DNA from: DATAFT01 sp035544635
Lineage (GTDB): Bacteria; Acidobacteriota; Thermoanaerobaculia; Multivoradales; Multivoraceae
Direction of reading: 5' to 3'
Length of the DNA stretch: 29,063 bases
Assembly (NCBI GenBank): GCA_035544635.1
Contig: DATKDQ010000096.1
Coordinates: forward strand, 1-29,063
The notes beneath the pieces are model-generated. The model had not been told where the DNA came from, did not search any database, and worked only from the letters and a program-made list of their open reading frames with translations. Position numbers and translations under genes: made by a program. Positions 7,325-14,571 of this stretch are shown here, one piece after another (position 1 is the first letter of the stretch; each line of letters starts with the position of its first letter).

Positions 7325-8673
7325 TCGGCGCGGCGTCTCGGCCTTCGATCGCGCTGGTCTCGAGTGAGCCGCTGCGCGCCGTGATGGCCGGAATCGGCAT
7401 CCGCTACGTCGAGATCGCACGCCACCTCGCGCGCGAGGGGCTGAGCGTGGCGCTGGTGCATCCCGGCCCGCTCGCGGATACGCCCGACGCCGGACCGGGC
7501 GTCGAGCCGCGGCTCTTCCGACGGGGAGGGCTCGCCTCCGTGCTCGGCGACTGCGGCGCGGTGGTCGCTCAGGGCCAGCTCGCGAACGACGTCGCGCTCG
7601 AGCTGCCGTCGACGCCGCTCGCCATCGATCTCTACGACCCGTGGCTGGTCGAGAACCTCCACTACGCCGAGTCGTTGGGGCTCGATCCGTACCGCAACGA
7701 CCTGCGGAGCTGGGTGCTCCAGCTCGCTCGCGGCGACTTCTTCCTGTGCGCCTCCGAGGAGCAGCGCGACTTCTACCTCGGTTTTCTCACCGCGCTCGGC
7801 CGCGTCAACCCGCAGCGTTTGCAGCTCGATCCCGACCTGCGGCGGTTGATCGACGTGGTGCCGTTCGGCGTGCCCGACGAGCTGCCGCCGCACCGACCGT
7901 GGCTCGAGGCGGCCGCTCCCGGCGACGCGCTCCTCCTGTTCGGCGGCGTCTACGAGTGGTACGACCCGTGGACCCTGCTCGAGGCGCTCGACACCCTGCG
8001 TGACCTGCGCTGGCGTCTGGTCTTCGCCCGCAACCCCAACGCCGCGTCGACGCCGCAGCGGTTGCTGGGGCGCGTGCTCCAGTGGACGAGCGATCGCGGT
8101 GCGGCGTGGCGCGATCGCGTCGATCTGGTCGACTGGGTCCCCTACGAGCGCCGCTTCGACCTCCTGCGCGACGTTCGGCTCCTGGTCTCGACCCATGGCG
8201 ACGGGCTGGAGATGCGGCTCTCGCTGCGCACCCGGTTCCTCGACGCCATGGCGGCGGGTTGCCCGGTGGTCACCAGCGAGGGCGGTGCGGTGGCGAGGCT
8301 GGTGCGCGAGAGCGGCGCCGGCTGGGTGGTGCCTCGCGGGGACGCCGCAGCGCTCGCGCGAGCGCTGCGCGAGGCGCTCGAGGCGCCCGACGCCGCGCGC
8401 GCCCGCGGGGAGGCGGCCCGCAACGCCGCTCGCTCGATGTCATGGTCGAAAGTGCTCGCGCCGCTCGAGCGGTTCTGCCGGGATCCGCTCGGGGATCCGA
8501 CGCGAGAGCAGTTCGCCTGGAGGCCGGAGGCTCCGATCCCCGAGGACGGGTGGAGATTCCGGGTGAGGCGCGGTCTACGCTCGCTGCTGGCCCATCGAGG
8601 GAGGGGGCGGGGGGGTGCGGCCCACGGCGGGGGTTCGGGGCGGCGGGAGCGCCGCGCCGGGAGGGCGAGCTGA
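7321..8673 (+). CDS. GT4-like (GT-B fold) glycosyltransferase
   Basis: This 450-aa glycosyltransferase probably has two Rossmann-like halves. The N-terminal part has IALVSSEPLRAVMAGIGIRYVEIARHLAREG, in which the glycine-rich GIGIRYVEIA pattern matches acceptor domains of surface-glycan GT4 enzymes. The middle holds LLFGGVYEWYDPWTLLEAL. The C-terminal donor domain ends with LRTRFLDAMAAGCPVVTSEGGA, resembling the E-x7-E/nucleotide-sugar region, although the usual first Glu is not obvious. The last 40 residues are Gly/Arg-rich and come from a G-rich stretch (G5 at 8603-8607, G7 at 8609-8615). That tail is probably disordered. ATG 7321 overlaps the upstream stop, indicating coupled translation. 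The sugar and linkage are not predictable. Confidence 0.84.
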   Translation: MIGAASRPSIALVSSEPLRAVMAGIGIRYVEIARHLAREGLSVALVHPGPLADTPDAGPGVEPRLFRRGGLASVLGDCGAVVAQGQLANDVALELPSTPLAIDLYDPWLVENLHYAESLGLDPYRNDLRSWVLQLARGDFFLCASEEQRDFYLGFLTALGRVNPQRLQLDPDLRRLIDVVPFGVPDELPPHRPWLEAAAPGDALLLFGGVYEWYDPWTLLEALDTLRDLRWRLVFARNPNAASTPQRLLGRVLQWTSDRGAAWRDRVDLVDWVPYERRFDLLRDVRLLVSTHGDGLEMRLSLRTRFLDAMAAGCPVVTSEGGAVARLVRESGAGWVVPRGDAAALARALREALEAPDAARARGEAARNAARSMSWSKVLAPLERFCRDPLGDPTREQFAWRPEAPIPEDGWRFRVRRGLRSLLAHRGRGRGGAAHGGGSGRRERRAGRAS

Positions 8674-8687
8674 GGCGCCCGGAGCGA

Positions 8688-9968
8688 GTGTCGGTCCTGG
8701 TCCTGAGCTGGAACGGGCTCCGGCATCTCGAGACCCTACGGCCCGCGATCGAGGCGCTCGAGCCGCCGGGCGTCGACTGGGAGCTCCTCGTTCTCGACAA
8801 TGGGTCGAGCGATGGCACCGCGGACTGGGTGCGCTCGCGCTGGCCGCGAGCTCGTCTGATCGAAAGCCCCTCGAACCTCGGGTTCGCCGCCGGCAACCGG
8901 CGGCTGGTGGAAGAGGCGAGCGGCGACGCCATCGCCTTCCTCAACAACGACACCCGGGTGGTGCCCGGCTGGCTCGCCGCCCTGGTCGCCGCGCTCGCCT
9001 CGGCGCCGAACGACGTGGCGGCGGTGTCGGGCCTGACTCTCGACTGGCAAGGAGAGCGCCTCGACTTCGGCCGCGGGATCATGACCTTCGACGGCCACGG
9101 CTTCCAGCTCGACTACGGGCGCCCCCTCGCGCAGGCGCGGCGTCCGGCGGCCGGCGCCGAGCTGTTGTTCCCCTCCGGCGGCAACATGCTGATCCGGCGC
9201 GATGCCTTCCTCGCGGCCGGAGGGTTCGACGAGGACTATTTCGCCTATCTCGAGGACGTCGACCTGGGCTGGCGGCTGTGGTCGGCCGGCTGGCGCGTGC
9301 TCCACGCGCCGGCCGCATGCAGCTACCACCGCGGCTCCGGCACGAGCGACCTCCTGGGGCAGAGCCATCGCGGTTTCCTGTTCGAGCGCAACGCGTTCCT
9401 CACCGCCTACAAGAACTACGAGGCGGGCCTCTGGGAGAGCATGATGCCGGCGGTCCTGCTCACGCTGCTGTCGCGCCTGGAGACGCTGATCGTCGAGAAC
9501 AACCCGGGAGGGGAGCTGCTCACGGTCGATCCCTACGCCGGGCTGATCGCGAACACCGTCTCGTGCTCGCCGTCGCCGCTTCACCCTGGCGCCGGCGCAC
9601 GGCCTGTTGGCGGCGCGCGGGCTCTCTGGCGCCGCGCCGTCGGGGCCGTGCGCGGCGCGGATCCTGGCAGGGGCCGCTCTCGAGCGGCCGGTGGCCCCGT
9701 GCTCGACGATCCGCGCACCATCGCCCATCACCGGGCGGCCTGGAACCTACTCGGCGGTCTCGACCGCGCGGCGGTGAAGCGCGAGCGCGTGCAGCAGATG
9801 CGGCGGCGCGGCGACGCCGAGATCTTCGCGCGCTTTCCGCTCTACCTGGTGCCGACCTACCCCGGCGACGGCACGCTGTTCGGGAGCGCCGGCTTTCGCT
9901 CGTGGCTTCCGCCGGAGGTGGCGCTTCTCGAGAGCACGCTCGAGGAGGTGATGGCGTGGCAGCGGTGA
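8688..9968 (+). CDS. GT2 family glycosyltransferase (rhamnosyltransferase-like)
   Basis: This is an inverting GT-A enzyme that probably extends the polysaccharide. It has VSVLVLSWNG at its N-terminus, VLDNGSSDGTADWV, SNLGFAAGNRRLV, AFLNNDTRVV as the metal/nucleotide site, then SGGNMLIRRDAF, GGFDEDYFAYLEDVDLGWRLWSAGWRV and SYHRGSG. A C-terminal region of about 170 residues beyond the catalytic core ends with WLPPEVALLESTLEEVMAWQR. The start is uncertain. GTG 8688 begins exactly at the first strand. A CTG at 8670, overlapping the previous TGA and preceded by GGGAGG at good spacing, would add six residues and fits the family better. GTG 8550 is also in frame. Its stop overlaps the next gene's GTG (GTGA). 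Confidence 0.85.
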   Translation: MSVLVLSWNGLRHLETLRPAIEALEPPGVDWELLVLDNGSSDGTADWVRSRWPRARLIESPSNLGFAAGNRRLVEEASGDAIAFLNNDTRVVPGWLAALVAALASAPNDVAAVSGLTLDWQGERLDFGRGIMTFDGHGFQLDYGRPLAQARRPAAGAELLFPSGGNMLIRRDAFLAAGGFDEDYFAYLEDVDLGWRLWSAGWRVLHAPAACSYHRGSGTSDLLGQSHRGFLFERNAFLTAYKNYEAGLWESMMPAVLLTLLSRLETLIVENNPGGELLTVDPYAGLIANTVSCSPSPLHPGAGARPVGGARALWRRAVGAVRGADPGRGRSRAAGGPVLDDPRTIAHHRAAWNLLGGLDRAAVKRERVQQMRRRGDAEIFARFPLYLVPTYPGDGTLFGSAGFRSWLPPEVALLESTLEEVMAWQR

Positions 9969-10963
9969 GCCGGCCCGGCGGTGGGCCGGGAGTGGGTGGC
10001 CGGTCCACGGCTGGGCGGGAGGTGGTGAGCCCGGCGGTCTCGGTCGTGATTCCGACCTGGAACCGCATGGATACCCTCCCGGAGGTGCTCGCCGCGCTGG
10101 AACGGCAGGAGGACGCGCCCTCGTTCGAGGTGATCGTGGTCGACGACGGCTCGACCGACGACACGCCGCGGTGGCTCGCGGGGCGGCCGGCGGGGGGGTT
10201 GGCGCTGCGTACGCTCGCGCAGGCCAATCGCGGCCCCGCAGCCGCGCGCAACGCCGGGGTGGCCGCGGCTCGGGGGCACCGGGTGGCCTTTCTCGGGGAC
10301 GACACCGTCCCCTCGGCTGGATGGCTCCGTCGCATCCACGATGCGGTGGAGCGTCGCGCCGACCCGAGGATCGCGGTCATCGGGCGCACCGAATGGCACC
10401 CGCGCGTGCGGGTCACGCCCTTCCTGCGCCACATCAACCAGAACGGCGCACAGTTCGGGTTCGCCCTGATCGCGGATCCCGACAGCGTGCCGTTCAACTT
10501 CTTCTACACGTCGAACCTGTGCCTGGGGCGCAGCCTGCTCCTGGAGGAGCCCTTCGACGAGACCTTTCCGTTCCCAGCTTGGGAGGACATCGAGACCTCG
10601 TACCGCTTGCAGGCCAAGGGGATGCACCTCTGTTACGAGCCCGCGGCCGAGGTCTGCCACGACCACCCCACCGATCTCGACCGCTTCTGCCTGCGCCAGG
10701 AGAAGGCGGGGTACTCGGCCGTCGTGTTCCATCGGCGCCACCCCGAGCTCGGCCCCATGCTGGGACTGGGACTGGAGGGCCCTCCGTCGCCGCTCGGCAT
10801 CGGGTGGCGGCTGGGCCGGGTCGTGGCCCGAGCATTGCAAAGACTTCCCCTCGTGACCCCGGGTCTGTGGGACGAGGTTCTACGCGGCCACTACATCATC
10901 GGCCTCAACCGGGGTTGGGCGGAGCTGGCTCCACGCTCCGCGGAGGCAGGAGGCGAAGCATGA
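9965..10963 (+). CDS. GT2 family glycosyltransferase
   Basis: This 332-aa GT-A glycosyltransferase has VSVVIPTWNRMDTLPEVLAAL, then FEVIVVDDGSTDDTPRWL, QANRGPAAARNAGVAAARG, FLGDDTVPSAGWL as the metal site, and FPAWEDIETSYRLQAKGM. The last motif carries the ED pair that usually acts as catalytic base. A His-containing VCHDHPTDLDRFCLRQEKAGYSAV segment follows. I use GTG 9965, which overlaps the previous stop (GTGA) and implies coupling. GTG 10025 after GGGCGGGAG is an alternative that removes a Gly-rich leader of 20 residues and starts next to the catalytic domain. A G7 tract lies at 10192-10198. The stop overlaps the ATG of the PEGA protein. No membrane helix is evident. Confidence 0.85.
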   Translation: MSRPGGGPGVGGRSTAGREVVSPAVSVVIPTWNRMDTLPEVLAALERQEDAPSFEVIVVDDGSTDDTPRWLAGRPAGGLALRTLAQANRGPAAARNAGVAAARGHRVAFLGDDTVPSAGWLRRIHDAVERRADPRIAVIGRTEWHPRVRVTPFLRHINQNGAQFGFALIADPDSVPFNFFYTSNLCLGRSLLLEEPFDETFPFPAWEDIETSYRLQAKGMHLCYEPAAEVCHDHPTDLDRFCLRQEKAGYSAVVFHRRHPELGPMLGLGLEGPPSPLGIGWRLGRVVARALQRLPLVTPGLWDEVLRGHYIIGLNRGWAELAPRSAEAGGEA

Positions 10964-12093
10964 GCACGCACCCACTTCCTCGCACCGGCCACGCCCGGGT
11001 CCGAGGGCGCCAGGCGGCGGCGGTCCTGTTCGCGCTCGCGCTGGCAGCGCCGCCGCTGCTCGCGCAGCGGCAGGCGCAGCCGCGGTCGGGCTCCTCGGGG
11101 GGGGACGGCGCTCCTGCCGCGCGGCACGCTCCGTCGGGATCGTCGCGCGGGCCATCGGGCGGCTCGTCGGCGTCTCAGCCCGCCTCGTCGCCGTCCCGTT
11201 CGTCCGCCGCGCGCTCCGCGGTCAGGCGCGACACCTCGTCACGAGCACCCTCGCCGCATCGTGATCCCGGCGAGGCCCGGCGACGTCACGGCTCGGGGCG
11301 CTTCTTCTACCCGTATTACCCCTACTCGCGCTTCAGCTTCGGGCTGGGCTACTACTCGCCGTACTACTACTCATACTACTACGGGTATCCCAACTATTAT
11401 GGGTACCCTTACTACGACCGGTGGGGCTACCACATGCCGTACGGCTACCCGGCGGAGGGCGTGGCCTCGTACGGTCGTCGAGACCGCGGCGCCGTCGCGC
11501 TCAAGGTCAGGCCGAAGACGGCCGAGGTGTACGCCGACGGGCGGTATCTCGGCACCGCCGGCAGCTTCGACGGGTTCCCGAGCTATCTGTGGCTCGAGCC
11601 GGGCGTCTATACGCTCGAGCTGGTGCGCGACGGCTACTCCAACCTGGAGCGCGAGATCGAGGTCTTGCCCGGAGAGGTGCTCGAGTTCAAGCTGCGGCTC
11701 GACCGGGGTGTGTCACGGCGGCCCGAGATCGGGCGCGACGAGTACGACCGGAGTGCGCGCGAGCCGTACCCGCGGCGCGGACCCGGTGATTGGGACCGCC
11801 GGGAGCGTGATCCCGTGCGCGATCGAGCGCGGGAGCTCCCGCAGGACGTCCGGCGCCAGCCGGCGGGGCTGGTCTTCGACGTTCGTCCGGACGACGCTTC
11901 GGTCTATCTGGACGGCCGCTTCATCGGGACCGGCTCGGAGGTCTCGTCGTCGAGGTCGCCGTTCGTGGTGGACCCCGGCGAGCACGTGCTCCAGGTGGTC
12001 CATCCCGACTACGAGACCGAGCAGCGCGAGCTCTCGGTCCGGTCGGGGGAGGAGATGCTGGTCGAGATCACGCTCCGCGGCGACCGGATCTGA
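10960..12093 (+). CDS. Secreted Tyr-rich protein with two PEGA domains
   Basis: This 377-aa protein is probably exported: residues 15-36 form a hydrophobic signal peptide ending LLAQ after a basic start. A Ser/Ala/Pro/Arg-rich stretch (40-110) follows, then a striking Tyr-rich segment (115-164) with about 21 tyrosines in 50 residues. Two PEGA-type domains come next. The first is at about 179-247 with VRPKTAEVYADGRYLGTA and WLEPGVYTLELVRDGY. The second is at about 303-374 with VRPDDASVYLDGRFIGTGSE and VDPGEHVLQVVHPDY. PEGA domains occur in surface-exposed proteins and are thought to fold as beta sandwiches; their ligands are unknown. The gene overlaps the previous glycosyltransferase stop (ATGA) and has GGAGG upstream, so it belongs to the glycan operon. 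A role in holding surface polysaccharide to the envelope is only a guess. Confidence 0.83.
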   Translation: MSTHPLPRTGHARVRGRQAAAVLFALALAAPPLLAQRQAQPRSGSSGGDGAPAARHAPSGSSRGPSGGSSASQPASSPSRSSAARSAVRRDTSSRAPSPHRDPGEARRRHGSGRFFYPYYPYSRFSFGLGYYSPYYYSYYYGYPNYYGYPYYDRWGYHMPYGYPAEGVASYGRRDRGAVALKVRPKTAEVYADGRYLGTAGSFDGFPSYLWLEPGVYTLELVRDGYSNLEREIEVLPGEVLEFKLRLDRGVSRRPEIGRDEYDRSAREPYPRRGPGDWDRRERDPVRDRARELPQDVRRQPAGLVFDVRPDDASVYLDGRFIGTGSEVSSSRSPFVVDPGEHVLQVVHPDYETEQRELSVRSGEEMLVEITLRGDRI

Positions 12094-12149
12094 TTCACCG
12101 GCGTCGGGAGTGGGTACCCTCGAAGACCGGGCGGCGGCGGGCCCGCCTC

Positions 12150-12716
12150 TCAGCTCGCCTTCGCGGGGGCCGAGGCCCGGCGCTCGATCCGGATCAGCTT
12201 CTCCTTCTTGCGCGTGCCGCCGATCCAGGCGCCGGCGCCGCCGCGCTCTGGCACCACCCGGTGGCAGGGTACCAAGACCGGAATCGGGTTCGCCGCCAGG
12301 ATCCGGCGCACCTGGCTGGGCGCCTCGCGCCGCCCGCAGGCCTCCGCCAGCTTCTTGTAGGTCCAGGTCTTGCCGTAGGGGATGCGGCAGACCTCGGTCA
12401 ACACCCGGCGCGAGAAGTCGTCGAGGTCGTTGGCGGTGAGGTCGACCGCGATCGCCGGGTCGGCGCGTACCCCGGCGAAGTACTCGGACAGCCGCCCGAT
12501 CGCCTCGGTCAGGAAGTCCGTCAGCTCCACGTCGTGAAGGCTCTGGAACTGCTTGGCCTCCAGCGCCGAGGGCTGGACGACGAGGCGGGTGACGGCCTGA
12601 TCCCGGAACTCGATGCCGAGCCGCCCGATCGGCGAAGGCATGAGAACCCGCGTGGCTTCCGCGCTCGGAGCCTCACGGAGGGCGGTGGGGCCGCCTTCCT
12701 TCCCGCCTTGGAGCAT
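12150..12716 (-). CDS. ogt: Methylated-DNA--protein-cysteine methyltransferase (Ogt/MGMT)
   Basis: This 188-aa suicide repair protein takes the alkyl group from O6-alkylguanine onto a cysteine. The active-site motif PCHRV lies at 150-154 with acceptor Cys151. Before it, IPYGKTWTYKKLAEACG (112-128) is the helix-turn-helix DNA-binding region, and QVRRILAANPIPVLVPCHRV is the standard arrangement with the conserved Asn. The end, AWIGGTRKKEKLIRIE, fits the family pattern (G-x-x-x-K-x-x-L-L). The N-terminal domain is short (about 20-90). ATG 12716 is used; an internal ATG at 12641 would cut the first strand (TRVLMPSPIGRLGIEF). It stands 118 bp downstream of the end of mltG on the same strand and is convergent with the PEGA gene, 56 bp away. 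Confidence 0.93.
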   Translation of the reverse strand: MLQGGKEGGPTALREAPSAEATRVLMPSPIGRLGIEFRDQAVTRLVVQPSALEAKQFQSLHDVELTDFLTEAIGRLSEYFAGVRADPAIAVDLTANDLDDFSRRVLTEVCRIPYGKTWTYKKLAEACGRREAPSQVRRILAANPIPVLVPCHRVVPERGGAGAWIGGTRKKEKLIRIERRASAPAKAS

Positions 12717-12834
12717 AGTCCGGCGCAGGTTACCACGGCTACCCTCGGCTCGTGAGCCCGGCCCGGGAGCGGGTAGTGGCTTCAGTCTCGTGCCCTGCCC
12801 CGGCCGCCTGGGTAGCCCGGGGAGCAGCCGGTTC

Positions 12835-14016
12835 TCAGGGCGTCGACGGGCCGGAGGACGGGGCGTCGACGGCCGCCCCCTGGGCGCGGTCGCGCCAGAA
12901 TGCCTTCTGCCAGCGCTCGACGTTGCGGTTGTGCTCTTGGAGGGTGGGTGCGAAGACGTGCGAGCCGTCGTTGCGGCTCACGAAGTACAGGTGGCGCGTT
13001 TCCGCGGGGGCCGCCGCGGCGCGCAGGCTGTGCAAGCCGGGCGAGCAGATCGGACCGGGTGGCAGGCCGGCGCGGAGGTAGGTGTTGTAGGGCGAGTCGA
13101 GGCTGAGGTCGGGACGGCGGATGTTGCCGTCCCAGGTTCCCGCCTTCTTGAGCGCGAAGATGATCGTGGGGTCGGCGCCCAGCGGGATGCCGAGCGCCAG
13201 CCGATTGACGAAGACTCCGGCGACCAGGGGCCGCTCCTGGTCGAGCCCGGTCTCCTTCTCGACGATCGACGCCAGTGTGACCAGATCGCGCACCTTTCCG
13301 GGCGAGAGGGTCTGCCCATTCGGTCCGGGAAGGCGCCGCTCGAGCGTCCGCCGAAAGAGCCCCACCATCGTCGCGACGATCTCTCGTTCGGTGATGCCGC
13401 GGGCGAAGGCATAGGTCTCGGGGAAGAGATAGCCCTCGAGATCGGTCGCCGCTGGATCGAGGTCGTGGATCGGAGTCGGGTCCGACATGGCCTCGAGTAG
13501 GCGGCCCCGGGCGCCGAACCCTGCCGCCGCGATCGCCGTCGCGGTCTCCTCGAGCGTCAGGCCCTCGACGATGGTCAGTGGGTGGCTGGCGACATCTCCG
13601 CGCGCGATGCGATCGAGCACCTCGGCCGTCGAAGCCGGGCGATCGAACCGGTACTCGCCGGCGAGGAGCGGCGGATCGTCGAGCAGGTAGAGGAGATGGA
13701 GTCGCCCGAGACCGGCGCTCGGGATCACGCCCGCGGCCTCCAACCGCTCGACGATCGCCCGCGCCCCCATGCCGCTCGGAAGGTCGATCAGGACCTCCTC
13801 GCCCGCCCACCCCTGGTAGGGGCGGTGGACGACGCGCCAGCCCCAGACCGCAGTCCCCAGGGCGGTCGCGAGCGGGAGGAGCGCGAGGAGGGCGGCGGCG
13901 AGCGCGCGCGAGCCGGCCCGCGGGCGTGCCGGTGGCCGGGGGGCAGCCTCCTCGTGGGCGGAGGGGGCGGAGTCGCCGCTCAGATGCGCCTCCGGTCGGT
14001 CGCGAGGCTCCCGCAT
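12835..14016 (-). CDS. mltG: Endolytic murein transglycosylase MltG
   Basis: MltG cleaves nascent peptidoglycan glycan strands within the chain and is anchored in the inner membrane. This copy is 393 aa. After a cytoplasmic Pro/Arg-rich N-terminus comes one membrane helix (about 37-60). A LysM-like region follows around 73-122 (VLIDLPSGMGARAIVERLEAAGVI), then the YceG catalytic domain. It has LEGYLFPETYAFARG (193-207) and LASIVEKETG (248-257), with Glu253 matching the catalytic Glu218 of the E. coli enzyme. VAGVFVNRLALGIPLGADPTIIFAL and SPYNTYLRAGLPPGPICSPG complete the signature. ATG 14016 lies 37 bp inside the 3' end of ruvX, so translation is probably coupled. The same frame stays open far upstream but that is an artefact of high GC. 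Confidence 0.95.
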   Translation of the reverse strand: MREPRDRPEAHLSGDSAPSAHEEAAPRPPARPRAGSRALAAALLALLPLATALGTAVWGWRVVHRPYQGWAGEEVLIDLPSGMGARAIVERLEAAGVIPSAGLGRLHLLYLLDDPPLLAGEYRFDRPASTAEVLDRIARGDVASHPLTIVEGLTLEETATAIAAAGFGARGRLLEAMSDPTPIHDLDPAATDLEGYLFPETYAFARGITEREIVATMVGLFRRTLERRLPGPNGQTLSPGKVRDLVTLASIVEKETGLDQERPLVAGVFVNRLALGIPLGADPTIIFALKKAGTWDGNIRRPDLSLDSPYNTYLRAGLPPGPICSPGLHSLRAAAAPAETRHLYFVSRNDGSHVFAPTLQEHNRNVERWQKAFWRDRAQGAAVDAPSSGPSTP

Positions 14017-14429
14017 CGACCCCGCCTCCGGTCCAGCCAATCCTGCAGCAGGATCTGCGCCGCCAACGCGTGGATCGCAGCCTTCCGCCGCCGCTTGGTG
14101 GCGCCCGCCTCGCGCAGCCTCGCCTGTGCCTCGTAGCTGGTCAAGGCCTCGTCGTGCAGCACGATCGGGCGCCGGGTGGCGGCGCCGAGCTTCGCCGCGA
14201 AGCTGTGGGAGCGCAGCGCTGCGTCGCCGCGGGTGCCGTCGAGCCGGAGCGGCTCGCCGACCACGATGCCCCCGGCGGTCTCCCGGTCGGCGACCGCGAG
14301 CACGGCATCGATCGCCTGGCGGTCGCTCGAGCGGGTGACGGTGTCGAGCGCCACGGCCACCCGCTCGTCGTCGTCGCAGACCGCGAGGCCGATGTGGCGC
14401 TCGCCGAAGTCGATGCCGAGGTACCTCAT
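13980..14429 (-). CDS. ruvX: Holliday-junction resolvase-like RuvX/YqgF
   Basis: This 149-aa RNase H-fold protein belongs to the YqgF family, linked to 16S rRNA 5'-end maturation and Holliday-junction processing. It opens with MRYLGIDFGERHIGLAVCDD, where Asp7 and the following glycines are the first acidic motif. It continues with GGIVVGEPLRLDGTRGD, then HDEALTSYEAQ with the second acidic residues, and KRRRKAAIHALAAQILLQDWLD near the end, the usual D-x-x-A-A-x-x-I-L-Q-x-(Y/W)-L signature with His for the usual Asp. The start ATG 14429 sits exactly at the first strand. It is divergent from lptD; on the minus strand a TACAAT hexamer (14481 to 14476) lies about 47 bases before the ATG without a clear -35. 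Its 3' end overlaps mltG by 37 bp. Confidence 0.92.
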   Translation of the reverse strand: MRYLGIDFGERHIGLAVCDDDERVAVALDTVTRSSDRQAIDAVLAVADRETAGGIVVGEPLRLDGTRGDAALRSHSFAAKLGAATRRPIVLHDEALTSYEAQARLREAGATKRRRKAAIHALAAQILLQDWLDRRRGRCGSLATDRRRI

Positions 14430-14571
14430 CGAGAAACGCTCGCGCGGGGCTCTCGTCCCGGCGCCTACTTCGTCTATTGTAGGGCGGTCCTTCGCCCCCG
14501 CCCCACCGGCGCTCTCGCAGGGAGCACGGGACGCGGGATCCGCCGCCGAGGCCATCGAACGCTCCAAACCC

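Noticed and set aside
5234..7420. 728-codon minus-strand frame opposite the PIG-L fusion gene
   Set aside because: The plus strand holds intact catalytic motifs of two domains; the minus frame shows none.
12136..12147. GC palindrome between the convergent PEGA and ogt genes as a terminator
   Set aside because: It is self-complementary without a loop and has no T run on either side.
14475..14481. TATTGT/TACAAT as a divergent promoter for lptD and ruvX
   Set aside because: A -10-like hexamer is present on both strands but neither has a recognisable -35 at the right distance, so it was not listed as a feature.
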